From Aminicella lysinilytica (lineage in GTDB: Bacteria > Bacillota > Clostridia > Peptostreptococcales > Anaerovoracaceae), in assembly GCF_004362975.1 (NCBI RefSeq), contig NZ_SNXO01000008.1, positions 1-64,000 of the forward strand: a stretch of 64,000 nt of DNA. The letters are read 5' to 3'. Both the position numbers and the translations under genes were made by a program. The notes under the pieces were generated by a model that worked only from the letters and a program-made list of their open reading frames with translations, ran no database searches and was not told the origin of the DNA. Of this stretch, positions 8,568-18,325 are shown in pieces; within the stretch, counting starts at the first letter, position 1, and the number at the start of each line of letters is the position of its first letter.

Positions 8568-9155
8568 ATGGATCTTAAAAGTCTTGGAAGCAAACAGATA
8601 GGCAAGAAGGAAAAGTATCCGGAAAAGACCTCCATCAACCTGGTCGTCAGAGAGAAGGATCACAATGATCCTAAATTCCAGATAGCGATTTTCGTCGTGT
8701 TCCTGATCATACTTGCAGTGTTTGTAAAATTCATGGTAATAGATCTGATTTCAGATTCTGTCAAGGCTCAGAACAATTATGAGACTATGCAGTCTCAGAT
8801 AAGCACTTTACAGGAAAATAACAAGGACTATGCCAAAATCAGAAAAGAATACAGCAAATATGGAAACGGATATCTTAACGATGACGAGAAAATAGAAGCA
8901 GACAGAGCCACTGTCATGAGCGTTATCAACGATAATGTTTCAGATAAGGCAAATGTTACTGCCATAGATATTTCCGGTAATGTTGCCAAGGTAACAGTTG
9001 ACGACGTCAGTCTTAAGACTGTATCAGGCATAGTATCAGATCTGGAAGACAGCAGTTCCGTATCCTACGTGAATGTGTCCACGGCAGGTTCGACTGATAA
9101 CACGGTTTCAGCCACACTGTCCGTGAATTTCAAAGAAGCGGGAGGTGACCAGTAA
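8568..9155 (+). CDS. pilN: PilN-like pilus alignment protein
   Basis: A 195-residue bitopic membrane protein: a cytoplasmic N-terminus with TSINLVVREK near residue 22 (the place of the PilM-binding INLLP motif in classical PilN), one membrane helix at about 38-58, a coiled coil (about 62-95) and a ferredoxin-like extracytoplasmic domain. AGGAG precedes the ATG. Its stop codon overlaps the next start. The assignment rests on topology and position more than on strong sequence identity. Confidence 0.75.
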   Translation: MDLKSLGSKQIGKKEKYPEKTSINLVVREKDHNDPKFQIAIFVVFLIILAVFVKFMVIDLISDSVKAQNNYETMQSQISTLQENNKDYAKIRKEYSKYGNGYLNDDEKIEADRATVMSVINDNVSDKANVTAIDISGNVAKVTVDDVSLKTVSGIVSDLEDSSSVSYVNVSTAGSTDNTVSATLSVNFKEAGGDQ

Positions 9156-9748
9156 TGATGAGCAGAGAATTTACTAAGAGAGAAAAGATATTGCTCCTTG
9201 TTATGTGTGTTCTTCTCGTAGGAATATTATACTTTGAATTCGTATATAAGCCTGTAAAGGCTAATATCAAGAAATATGACACAGCCAAGCTGGAGACTAC
9301 ATTGCAGACAGAGCAGACCAAGTCCATGAGCATCAAGAAAATGGAATCGGAAATGGCCACTAATAAAGCCGGCAACGTAGGCGTGGTCTACGCATATAAC
9401 AATGTGAAAAGAGAACTTAAGGCACTTAACAGTATATTCTCGGGAACCAGCAGTTTCAATCTGGAATTTGCTGATCCTGTCAAGGATGGAGACGCCGTAA
9501 GAAGGAACGTAACCATTACATTTACTACAGGCAGTTACAGCTCGGCCAAGGCCATAGTCAAGGAGATACATAACTGCAAATACAGGTGCCTTATCAGGAC
9601 TATCAGCCTGACTTCCGCAGACAGCACAGTCAATGGAACCATGCAGGTAACATTCTTCGAGACTCTCTACGGAGCTAAGAATTCCGATGGCTTGCAGGAA
9701 GCGGATTCTGCTACTACAGGCACTACATCCACTACGACAACCAACTGA
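9155..9748 (+). CDS. pilO: PilO-like pilus alignment protein
   Basis: A 197-residue bitopic protein with one membrane helix (about 11-30), a coiled coil and a C-terminal ferredoxin-like domain, ending in a Thr-rich tail. It is expected to heterodimerise with PilN. ATG 9155 overlaps the pilN stop, with GGAGGTGA upstream; a second ATG directly follows. No PilP, PilQ or lipoprotein genes are present, as expected for a cell without an outer membrane. Confidence 0.72.
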   Translation: MMSREFTKREKILLLVMCVLLVGILYFEFVYKPVKANIKKYDTAKLETTLQTEQTKSMSIKKMESEMATNKAGNVGVVYAYNNVKRELKALNSIFSGTSSFNLEFADPVKDGDAVRRNVTITFTTGSYSSAKAIVKEIHNCKYRCLIRTISLTSADSTVNGTMQVTFFETLYGAKNSDGLQEADSATTGTTSTTTTN

Positions 9749-9799
9749 TTGGAGTATAGGCAGGTACAGTACGGGTCAAGGGAAGAATAGAGAAAGATA

Positions 9800-12700
9800 A
9801 TGTTTAGGGAAAGTAGTGTAAAATTCAATAACAAGAAGGGTTTTACTCTTGCGGAGCTGTTAGGCACTCTGGCCATTACGGTGATTTTACTCGCCATAGG
9901 CATGGTCGCCATACTTCACTATTCTAATGTCCTTAAACTGACGGAAATGGACAATAATTCCAAGGAAATATTTATCGCGGCCCAGAACCACCTGACCCAA
10001 GCTCAGGCATCAGGCGCTTTGAAATCCTATGATATTGCCAATAACGCTGACGGCAGGCTGGGCACGGCTATGACTAACGAACCGTCTGATTTCCAGGAAG
10101 CCACCGGCAAGACATGGCCGGAAAACGGTAAAGATGCTGATAACGCATATTATTACATAGTCTATAAACCGGGAGACACTTCTACCCGGAACGATACCAT
10201 TCTCAAGGATATTCTGCCTTTCGGTTCAATTGACGAGAACCTGAGGACAGACGGATATTACATAATCGAGTATAACATCAGGACTGCCACAGTCTATGGT
10301 GTGTTTTATAATGATTCTAAAACTCTCAGCGTAAACGACGAGGGTGCCGGATCGTATCTGAACAGCACGGCCGCAGGCAGTAAGGTCAGAGCCGACAGCG
10401 ATAGCGGGCAATCTGCCAGGATGGGCTATAAAAGCGCCACCGGCGATGATTTTGTGCTGGGCTATTACGGCGGGGCCATGGTCAACGTTCTGGGAACAAA
10501 AATAACTGCGCCGACTATCCAGGTGAGCAACGGCAACAAGCTGCAGGTAAAGGTCACGGATCCTAACTATTTCAGGTCCGGCGGCGGCACCCAGCTGAAG
10601 ACCTACATAAATCTGACGGTCACAGGCCTCCAGAGCGGAAGTACTAAAACTCTGACTCTGGATCTGACATCATCGGGGGATAAGGGCGCCAAGACCAATG
10701 ATAATAAGATCTACTATGACAGCTGGTCTGTCAAATCCGACGATGGCAATACAGCCAAGGAATATACCATAAATCTGGACGACATCACTCGTGATGGCGG
10801 GCATTTCGCTGAAATGTTCACATCATTCATACCGGGGGAGGACATTACGGTCAAGGCCACATGCTCAAGCAACAATGTGCTTACTCAGGTCATAAGCAGC
10901 GATAGCATCAAGACCAACAGCCTTTTCGAATCAGTAACGCCAGACATGAATGGTCTGACTACTTACGCGGGAACTGCAACGGCTGATGTTACCTGCATAA
11001 GACACATAGAGAACCTGGACAAGAATGTATCGGGTCTGCCGATGGCTGAGAATACAGCTCCGGCAGTGACTACTTCTGATACGACTAAGAATAAGTATAT
11101 AATCACGGCAGTCAATCAGAGTAAAAACATTGATTACAAGGACTTCACCAATAAGGTGGAAGATAGTTCCGGCGCCTTCAAGATATACAAGAGCGGTACC
11201 TCGAACAGCCTTGCGACCACCAGTTATTATGGCATATACAACTATAATCTGGAAACCTATACAGGAAACAAGAAGACCATCAGCAACATCGTGATCGATA
11301 ATAAAACAGAGAGTGAATCACCGGCAGGAGACAGTAACGGAGCACTCTTCAGATTGGTGGCTGCAGATTTCACTGTTTCGGATATTACATTGAAAGATTT
11401 CGATGTTTATTCATATAAAAATGCTGCGGCTCTGATTGCTGAAGCAAATAAAGATGGCAATCATTTAGTTGTAAATATTACCGTTAAGAATGTTCTGGTG
11501 GACGGCGGAACATTTGAGGCTACTATGAATAAGGGCAATGCCGGAGGTCTTATGGGTTATTGCAAGTCTAACAATGGTGGTATAATAACTGTAACAGACT
11601 GCAGTACATCTCCTGATTCAGTAAAAACAGAAAATGGTGATGCAGGTGGTTTCATTGGAGAAATCGGAAGCACTGCAAATATTACCAATTGCTATTCTGC
11701 AGGCAGGACTAAGAATGGTGAATATTCTAAGGATGATTATAATGTTACAGGCGCTTCATCCGTAGTAAACAGCAATAACGATGTACCGGCAGCAGGAGGT
11801 TTCCTTGGAAAAATAGGTAATGCGAGCAAAGTCGATATAGAGAATTGCTATTCCACATGTTCCGTCAAGGGTTATCACACAGGCGGATTCATAGGGTATG
11901 ATGGATATAATGGCGGTAACAAGGACTGCGTAAATTGTTATGCTACTGGTCTTGTCAGTGGTTCCACCGGCAAGACAGGAACCTTTGCTGGAACATCCCA
12001 GAAAACTGAATTCGATGATTGCTATTATCTCAAGGGCATAAACAGCGATTCACTTAGCTGGATAGCGAATAATAATAATGCCAAGGGTACAGTAAGCGGT
12101 GTTTCAGGCGATGATGTGAGCTCAGGTAACATTGGTTCCAAGACAACTGCTTCAGAATCATATCCGGAAGACGGGACACTGACTACAGATCCTTATCGTA
12201 TGGTCAATAAGACAGGGGCAGTAAATACGGACAACTACGCTCACTATGGCGATTGGCCAGTAGCGGAAAAGAATATTATAGGGACTAACCTTATGGCCTA
12301 CAGAGAAGGCAATAAGAACGATGGATATCAGTGGTATATTAAGGGTGCTACAGTCAAGAATGGCAAAGTTGTAGTAGATACAGTCTACGATTCACTTATC
12401 AAGACCCATAACCAGGGCGACTATATAAGCGACAGCGAGGATACGCCGGTCTATGGTATGCTGGCTAAGACTAATATAGTGCCGGATTCATATAATGGGC
12501 GTTATTACTTCCGTGCGGATACGGATAACCCAAATGGTATTAAAATAGGAAATGAAACATATTACTTCTTTATATGTACAAGTAATACTTGGGGCGATAC
12601 AGGAAGGTGGTATCTTGATACAGAAAAGAAATATAGTGTTTCTTATAAATTCAATGTTAAGTTTGGAGCTGCAATCAGCGCCAACAACGATTTGGGAACA

Positions 12701-14056
12701 AAGAACTGTCCGTATCATGTAAGAACTGAAGCTCAATTGAATAACATAGAATATTACTCAAGTGGATATTACTCAAGTGGATATTACTACAAACAGTCCT
12801 GTGATATAGATCTAAGGAATAATGCTTATTCAGAATCGGTAGTATATGCTAATTTCAATGGCGTATATGATGCCACATATGAAGGAAACACCGGTTACAA
12901 TATTACCAGGATGAACATCAGCGACAGCAATGGCGGTGGCAGTCTGGGATTATTCAGGTCAAATTATGGAACTATGAAGGGTGTCACCATCACTGATAGC
13001 AACATAAATGTAAGCAGTTATTCCGTAAGTGATGTTGGTATGATTGCTGGAACAAACACAGGTACCATGGAAAACTGCAGTACAGCAGATAAAGATAATA
13101 AATTGTATGTAGACATAAGCAGAACATATGATACAAGCGCATTATATACTGATACTACGGGAGGCAACTATGATACTATAATGATGAATATAGGTGGACT
13201 TGTTGGAAGGGTTAACGAAAATGGTGTGTTGACCAACTGTTCAGCAGGCGGAAGTGTTGTCTGCTACGGACGTAACGGATATGGAGACATCAATGTTGGT
13301 GGTATGGTAGGCTTGGTATCTCAATATAAGCAAAATGAACCGGATATAACCAAGTGTGCTTCAAATACAGATATAAAGACATACTATGAAACGACATACA
13401 ATACTACAGCGCATATGAACGTAGGAGGATTTGCAGGATATCTGCTGGGATGCAACATCTACGACTCCAAGGCGGAAGGCACTATGGACTGCAGGTCTGC
13501 TGAGACTAATCTCGGAGGATTTATTGGAAAGGCAGCCACATACTTCAATTATGGATACGGAAATTCTTATTATCCGCTTATTACAGGGTCATTCAGCAAG
13601 ATGGACATATTGTATATGGATATACAAAGCACCAGCAATATAGGTGGATTCATTGGAGAAGCAACGAGAACCATAGAAACAGATGACAAGTGGATATGTA
13701 CTAACTGTTATGCTTCGACTTATTTTGACAGTACCAGCAGATCAGATGCAATTCCGGCGCTGTTTATAAAAGAAAACCACGGAAACACGAGATCCCATTA
13801 TAATCATGCCGTCGAGAGGGATGCTGACGGAACAATTGTATCGAAGAATTGCTTTGACGGTCACCATGATATTGCTCAGAATAGTTCTTTGCAGAATTAT
13901 GCATTGGCGGCACCTCTTTGGAACGATGATATTGTTTACATTAAGAGTGCTGACGAGTATAAACTGCCGACTACATTTACAGGATTCGACTTCGATAATA
14001 TATGGGAGATCAAGGATGGCGCATCCTACCCAACACTACAGGATAATCCGGAATAG
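9800..14056 (+). CDS. Giant modular type IV pilin with GLUG repeats, probable tip adhesin
   Basis: A 1,418-residue protein whose N-terminus is a full prepilin signal (NKKG|FTLAELLGTLAI, Glu5 present) and pilin helix. The remainder is an enormous extracellular region. Two blocks of GLUG-type repeats (xxGGFIGxxx...ITNCYS...) lie at about residues 570-740 and 1075-1300. The second block is introduced by PYHVRTEAQLNNI, a typical GLUG-domain opener, and the protein ends with W...SYPTL. GLUG repeats are known from bacterial adhesins and surface peptidases. Such grafting of a large module on a pilin stalk is known for streptococcal tip pilins; a tip-adhesin role is inferred. The part from about 11.3 kb looks more AT-rich than the first 1.5 kb. 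A 1,349-residue paralog follows 5 bp later. Confidence 0.8.
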   Translation: MFRESSVKFNNKKGFTLAELLGTLAITVILLAIGMVAILHYSNVLKLTEMDNNSKEIFIAAQNHLTQAQASGALKSYDIANNADGRLGTAMTNEPSDFQEATGKTWPENGKDADNAYYYIVYKPGDTSTRNDTILKDILPFGSIDENLRTDGYYIIEYNIRTATVYGVFYNDSKTLSVNDEGAGSYLNSTAAGSKVRADSDSGQSARMGYKSATGDDFVLGYYGGAMVNVLGTKITAPTIQVSNGNKLQVKVTDPNYFRSGGGTQLKTYINLTVTGLQSGSTKTLTLDLTSSGDKGAKTNDNKIYYDSWSVKSDDGNTAKEYTINLDDITRDGGHFAEMFTSFIPGEDITVKATCSSNNVLTQVISSDSIKTNSLFESVTPDMNGLTTYAGTATADVTCIRHIENLDKNVSGLPMAENTAPAVTTSDTTKNKYIITAVNQSKNIDYKDFTNKVEDSSGAFKIYKSGTSNSLATTSYYGIYNYNLETYTGNKKTISNIVIDNKTESESPAGDSNGALFRLVAADFTVSDITLKDFDVYSYKNAAALIAEANKDGNHLVVNITVKNVLVDGGTFEATMNKGNAGGLMGYCKSNNGGIITVTDCSTSPDSVKTENGDAGGFIGEIGSTANITNCYSAGRTKNGEYSKDDYNVTGASSVVNSNNDVPAAGGFLGKIGNASKVDIENCYSTCSVKGYHTGGFIGYDGYNGGNKDCVNCYATGLVSGSTGKTGTFAGTSQKTEFDDCYYLKGINSDSLSWIANNNNAKGTVSGVSGDDVSSGNIGSKTTASESYPEDGTLTTDPYRMVNKTGAVNTDNYAHYGDWPVAEKNIIGTNLMAYREGNKNDGYQWYIKGATVKNGKVVVDTVYDSLIKTHNQGDYISDSEDTPVYGMLAKTNIVPDSYNGRYYFRADTDNPNGIKIGNETYYFFICTSNTWGDTGRWYLDTEKKYSVSYKFNVKFGAAISANNDLGTKNCPYHVRTEAQLNNIEYYSSGYYSSGYYYKQSCDIDLRNNAYSESVVYANFNGVYDATYEGNTGYNITRMNISDSNGGGSLGLFRSNYGTMKGVTITDSNINVSSYSVSDVGMIAGTNTGTMENCSTADKDNKLYVDISRTYDTSALYTDTTGGNYDTIMMNIGGLVGRVNENGVLTNCSAGGSVVCYGRNGYGDINVGGMVGLVSQYKQNEPDITKCASNTDIKTYYETTYNTTAHMNVGGFAGYLLGCNIYDSKAEGTMDCRSAETNLGGFIGKAATYFNYGYGNSYYPLITGSFSKMDILYMDIQSTSNIGGFIGEATRTIETDDKWICTNCYASTYFDSTSRSDAIPALFIKENHGNTRSHYNHAVERDADGTIVSKNCFDGHHDIAQNSSLQNYALAAPLWNDDIVYIKSADEYKLPTTFTGFDFDNIWEIKDGASYPTLQDNPE
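12751..12790 (+). repeat. 15-bp tandem repeat inside the giant pilin gene
   Basis: ATATTACTCAAGTGG occurs twice in a row and a third, partial copy follows, encoding YYSSG-YYSSG-YY. The unit is a multiple of three, so slippage would change length without breaking the frame. Confidence 0.85.
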
Positions 14057-14061
14057 AGAGT

Positions 14062-17000
14062 ATGTTTAAAGAGAAAACCAAAAACAGAAGAAAATCAGGG
14101 AACGCGGCGCTGATAGCCACTATAGGGATCAGCGCCGCCCTTATTATAGTTGCAGTGATCCTTATCTCCGGGGCTGTGACCAGAGCCAGCCGGGCAGATT
14201 CACTGGACAACTGCGCCAGAGAAATTTTTGTTACGGCTCAGAACCAGCTTACCCAGATAAGCGAATCCGGGGGGCTGTCGGAATATGACAGTAGCAACAG
14301 CCGGGGATACCTGGGGTCTGAAATCAGCAATGTCAGCGGTTCAGCCGCTTCATATTACTGTCTTTCCTATGTGCCGGGCGGCGCAGCAGACCTGAAAGAC
14401 ACCATACTGAAAGATATTCTGCCGGCAGGCTCTATTAAGAGCAGCCTGAGGACAGGTGGATACTATATAATCGAATATGATTTCGCCAAGGCTAAAGTTA
14501 AGAGTGTTTTCTACACTGACAGTAAAGAGGGCCTCAACGAGATGACTCTGGGAAGCGAGGTCAGAGGAAACAGCAGCAGCGCACAGAAAGAGCGTAGAAA
14601 GTATGTTACCAACAGCGGCGGCGATGCCCACGTTATCGGATACTGCAACGGCAGCGGTATAAGTAAGGTAAACACTACTCTGGAAAAGCCTCGTCTTCTG
14701 GTAAACAACGGAAACAAGCTGACTGTGACAGTCACGGACCCGAATTATTTCAGGAAAACCAAGAAGGGCGTGCAGTTTGACACTCATATAGCTCTGAAAG
14801 TAGTTGGCGCAGACAGCGGCAAGGTGGCTACATTGGACCTGACTTTGAACGATGACGGCACAGAGGCCGCAGACAGGGATGAAAACTTCTGGACAGTGAA
14901 GACCATTGGCACAGGCAAAGACAAAACTCTGCAATATACCATAACCCTGGACGACATCACCAGCCAGGGCTGTCATTTTGCTGACCTTTGCGGAAACCTG
15001 ATCCCAGGGGAAGACATAGACGTTTACGCGACCTGCGGCACATCGGCTGCTTTTGGTATCAGTGTCACCAGTAATGTAGGCGTCAGCAATAGCCTTTTCG
15101 CCGGTGTTTCGACAGGCCAGGAAACCAATGACTACGGCGCTACGGCGGAGATCGCCAATATCAGACATCTGGAGAATCTGGACAACAGTGTTTCCAATCT
15201 TCCGAGGCGAACCGGAGATTCCGGCGCCAGGTATGCCATCAGTTCCGTATATCAGACTGAAGATATAAGCTGGGACAATTTTATCGGCGGCGATAATGTG
15301 AATATTTACGGATATGAGAAGGACAAGGACGGCAAGAACATAGTTCTGGCTTCTAACAGTTATTACGGAATCAGCAATGACGCCATCACGGCTTTCGATG
15401 GCAAGGATCATAAGATCAGCGACCTGGTAATCATGAACAACGGCCTCCGCACTTACATCAAGGACGAAGCCGCCGGTAATGCCGGGCTTTTCCGCAGGAT
15501 ATCATCGTCGACCAAGGTCAGCAATCTGACTCTGGAGGATTTTCACGTGACTGCGCCGGAAAATGCCGGAGCTCTGGCTGGGGATGTTGCCACGGCTAAC
15601 GGCAACGGGTACTCTGCAGGCGATGTGGAGATTTTCAATGTTCTCGTCAAAGGCGGAACTGTAAATACTTCTACGACTAAAGGCGGCAATGCCGGCGGCC
15701 TCATTGGCAATTGCAATATGCCCGGCACAAAGGTAAGCGTGGATTTCTGCGGCGCTTCGGCGATCGTCAGGGCGGCGTCAGGCAATGCAGGCGGTCTGAT
15801 CGGAGCTATAGACTCTCAGGCTACTGTGGATAGCTCCTATGCCGGCGGTCACACGAAGTCCGGGAAATATTCATCTGTAAATATGAATGTAACTGCTGAT
15901 GAGGGCGATTTACTGACTGAAGATACTAAATCAAATGCAGGCGGGCTGATTGGTAAGATAAAGGCTTTCGATGATCAGGTGACTGTATCTAACAGTGATT
16001 CTACATGCTCAGCTAAGGCCGTTAATGCAGGGGGACTTATAGGAAGTGATGTGGGCAGTAACGGTGGCCACAGTTATTCCGGCTGCTATTCAACAGGCCT
16101 TGTAAGGGGCGCACATAAGGGAACATTTGGTGGCATGGCAAAGAACATATCCCTTAGCAATGTTTATTATCTCTCCGGCATCAGCGGGAAGACGAAGGCT
16201 ATAGGTAGTTCAGCAAAAATCACGGGAAAAGCTGAGAAGGCCGGTTACTACGACAGTAGCAGGATCGCCCGCGACAATTCCACAATAACTCATGAGACAG
16301 GAACCTTCGACAAGACCATAAATGGAGAAAAGTATCCTTTTGTTATGGTTAATAACGCCGGAGCCAGAAGCACCTCAGCCAACTACGCCCACTACGGCGA
16401 CTGGCAGAAGCCGGATGGCCTGGGCGAAGAACTCAATGGCAAGGCCATGTTCACCTACAGAGAGGGATCCAGGGGCAATTACAGATGGAAGATATTGAAA
16501 GGCGTCCTGACCGGAAATAAACAGGTCAGCGTCAGTTCGGTTTACAATAATTTAGATACAGTAAACAGTAGCGGCAAGCCTGTTTATGGACTTCTCACAG
16601 AAAACAAGATTGAAACATCTTCGTTTTACAGGGCTCCGGAAAAGGTGACCATAAGCGGAAAGACTCTGTATTTCTATGAAGTCAGAGATGTCAGCGGCAG
16701 CAAGGATAAGATCACAGGCCCGACTATATCTCTAAAGAAGGGCAACTGGACTGGCACATTCCGCTTCAGCTTTAACCGTGCCTTCGCCGGAGCTATTGGC
16801 AAGGCCGGATCATGGCAACCGGGCACTGAGGACGATCCTTACGAAGTCCGGACAGCCAGTCAGTTTGAGAATGTCAATAAATATACGACATCAAGCTTCT
16901 GGCAGTCATGCAATATAAAGCTGACAAAGAAATACAATGGACCGGTAATCAGCGGCGATTTCGACGGTACATATACGGCGGCGAAAACCGATGGTGCAGG

Positions 17001-18111
17001 CGGATATACTATCAAAGGCCTTAGCGAAACAGTGAAGAATGAAGCCTCTGCCGGGCTTTTCGAGAGCGTAAGCGGCAAAGGGACAATAGTCGGACTCAAG
17101 CTGGAAGGCAGGGTCAGCTTAGTCTTGAACCAAACTGTTGGCAAGGCGTCCAGCAAAGTGAATATAGGAGGTCTGGCAGGAAGCAACAAAGGTTGCATCA
17201 GAGATTCTTCGACTGACATTTCCATTAATGTAAACTACAGATCCACATCTAACGTAATCAACGCAGGCGGACTCATCGGATCATCTGAGAACTTTGGATA
17301 TCTGGACAGCTGTAAGTCAGAAGGTAAACTGACATGCAAAGGTAAGGGCATGAATCATATGCGCATAGGCGGACTCTCCGGCGCCTGCGATTCTGCCGCA
17401 TTCCAGCAGGACGCCAGCGTTATCAACAACTGCACAGCTGAAGCAGACGTGACTGCAGACTGCAGCAACGGCGGCGTCAACAGCAATAATACCCTTTGTA
17501 TCATCGGCGGTCTGACAGGCTATCTGAAGGGCGGGCATGTTAGCGCCAGCGGAGCAGAGGCCAGCATAAGCAGCACATCAGCAAACAATTACATCGGCGG
17601 ACTCATAGGCTACACGGGCAGTTACGAGAAGACTGTCGCCAGCAATGATACAAGAATCGAGAAATGCTACAGCAGGACATCCATAGACAGCAGTGCCCAG
17701 GGAGGCTGGACCAGCGGATTCATAGCCCACAGCGTATATAGCGATAAGAGAGCATTGACCATAAACGATTCCTACGCGGTCACAGATTTCAACAGTAAGA
17801 CAAAGGGTACGGCCATATTGTTCCTGGGAGGAAACAACAAACGAAACACCATAGATAATTGCTATGCAATAGAACTGGACAGTCATGGGGACATCGTCAC
17901 AAGCCAGCGGACATTTACGGCAGGCGCTGTTCTCAAGAGTGATTCCTACTGCTATACCTGCGCCAACAAGACATTGGTACAGGAAGGAGTCAGATCACTG
18001 AAGGCAGCGGATTTCGCCGATATCACCAGCTTCAGCAACTGGGATACGGGGACCTGGCAGGTAGCAAACCAAAAATATCCTACGCTGAGCATCGAAACAG
18101 CAAATAAGTAA
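14062..18111 (+). CDS. Giant GLUG-repeat pilin-like paralog without Glu5
   Basis: A 1,349-residue paralog of the preceding protein. It shares the post-helix motif (EIFVTAQNQLTQ against EIFIAAQNHLTQ), the IPGEDI block, both GLUG blocks (about residues 500-665 and 1030-1190), the YEVRTASQFENV opener and the W...YPTL ending. The N-terminus is altered: leader RRKSG, then NAALIATIGISAALII, with Ile at mature position 5 and no Phe1. It may be processed by PilD but should pack differently, as tip subunits that lack Glu5 do. Codon usage looks more uniform and GC-richer than in its twin. Last gene of the pilus operon. Confidence 0.75.
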   Translation: MFKEKTKNRRKSGNAALIATIGISAALIIVAVILISGAVTRASRADSLDNCAREIFVTAQNQLTQISESGGLSEYDSSNSRGYLGSEISNVSGSAASYYCLSYVPGGAADLKDTILKDILPAGSIKSSLRTGGYYIIEYDFAKAKVKSVFYTDSKEGLNEMTLGSEVRGNSSSAQKERRKYVTNSGGDAHVIGYCNGSGISKVNTTLEKPRLLVNNGNKLTVTVTDPNYFRKTKKGVQFDTHIALKVVGADSGKVATLDLTLNDDGTEAADRDENFWTVKTIGTGKDKTLQYTITLDDITSQGCHFADLCGNLIPGEDIDVYATCGTSAAFGISVTSNVGVSNSLFAGVSTGQETNDYGATAEIANIRHLENLDNSVSNLPRRTGDSGARYAISSVYQTEDISWDNFIGGDNVNIYGYEKDKDGKNIVLASNSYYGISNDAITAFDGKDHKISDLVIMNNGLRTYIKDEAAGNAGLFRRISSSTKVSNLTLEDFHVTAPENAGALAGDVATANGNGYSAGDVEIFNVLVKGGTVNTSTTKGGNAGGLIGNCNMPGTKVSVDFCGASAIVRAASGNAGGLIGAIDSQATVDSSYAGGHTKSGKYSSVNMNVTADEGDLLTEDTKSNAGGLIGKIKAFDDQVTVSNSDSTCSAKAVNAGGLIGSDVGSNGGHSYSGCYSTGLVRGAHKGTFGGMAKNISLSNVYYLSGISGKTKAIGSSAKITGKAEKAGYYDSSRIARDNSTITHETGTFDKTINGEKYPFVMVNNAGARSTSANYAHYGDWQKPDGLGEELNGKAMFTYREGSRGNYRWKILKGVLTGNKQVSVSSVYNNLDTVNSSGKPVYGLLTENKIETSSFYRAPEKVTISGKTLYFYEVRDVSGSKDKITGPTISLKKGNWTGTFRFSFNRAFAGAIGKAGSWQPGTEDDPYEVRTASQFENVNKYTTSSFWQSCNIKLTKKYNGPVISGDFDGTYTAAKTDGAGGYTIKGLSETVKNEASAGLFESVSGKGTIVGLKLEGRVSLVLNQTVGKASSKVNIGGLAGSNKGCIRDSSTDISINVNYRSTSNVINAGGLIGSSENFGYLDSCKSEGKLTCKGKGMNHMRIGGLSGACDSAAFQQDASVINNCTAEADVTADCSNGGVNSNNTLCIIGGLTGYLKGGHVSASGAEASISSTSANNYIGGLIGYTGSYEKTVASNDTRIEKCYSRTSIDSSAQGGWTSGFIAHSVYSDKRALTINDSYAVTDFNSKTKGTAILFLGGNNKRNTIDNCYAIELDSHGDIVTSQRTFTAGAVLKSDSYCYTCANKTLVQEGVRSLKAADFADITSFSNWDTGTWQVANQKYPTLSIETANK

Positions 18112-18325
18112 AATAATATAATTAATTTTATTATAGATGTCACAAAACGCTCCTGAATCACCTTTACTATTATATAGGATAGCACAAAAGGGTATTTTAC
18201 AAGGGGAGTGATTCATTTTAAAAAATTATAAGCCATGAGAAATTCAAGTAGAATCAATTATTTATTTTGACAATGCATAGCCCAAAGATGGGATAGCATT
18301 ACTTATTTACAGGAAGGAGAGCGTG

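Noticed and set aside
14350-15411. 353-codon open frame on the minus strand inside the second giant pilin gene
   Set aside because: It is opposite a clearly coding frame with GLUG repeats, has no recognisable domain and no ribosome site; it reflects the skewed codon use of the plus-strand gene.
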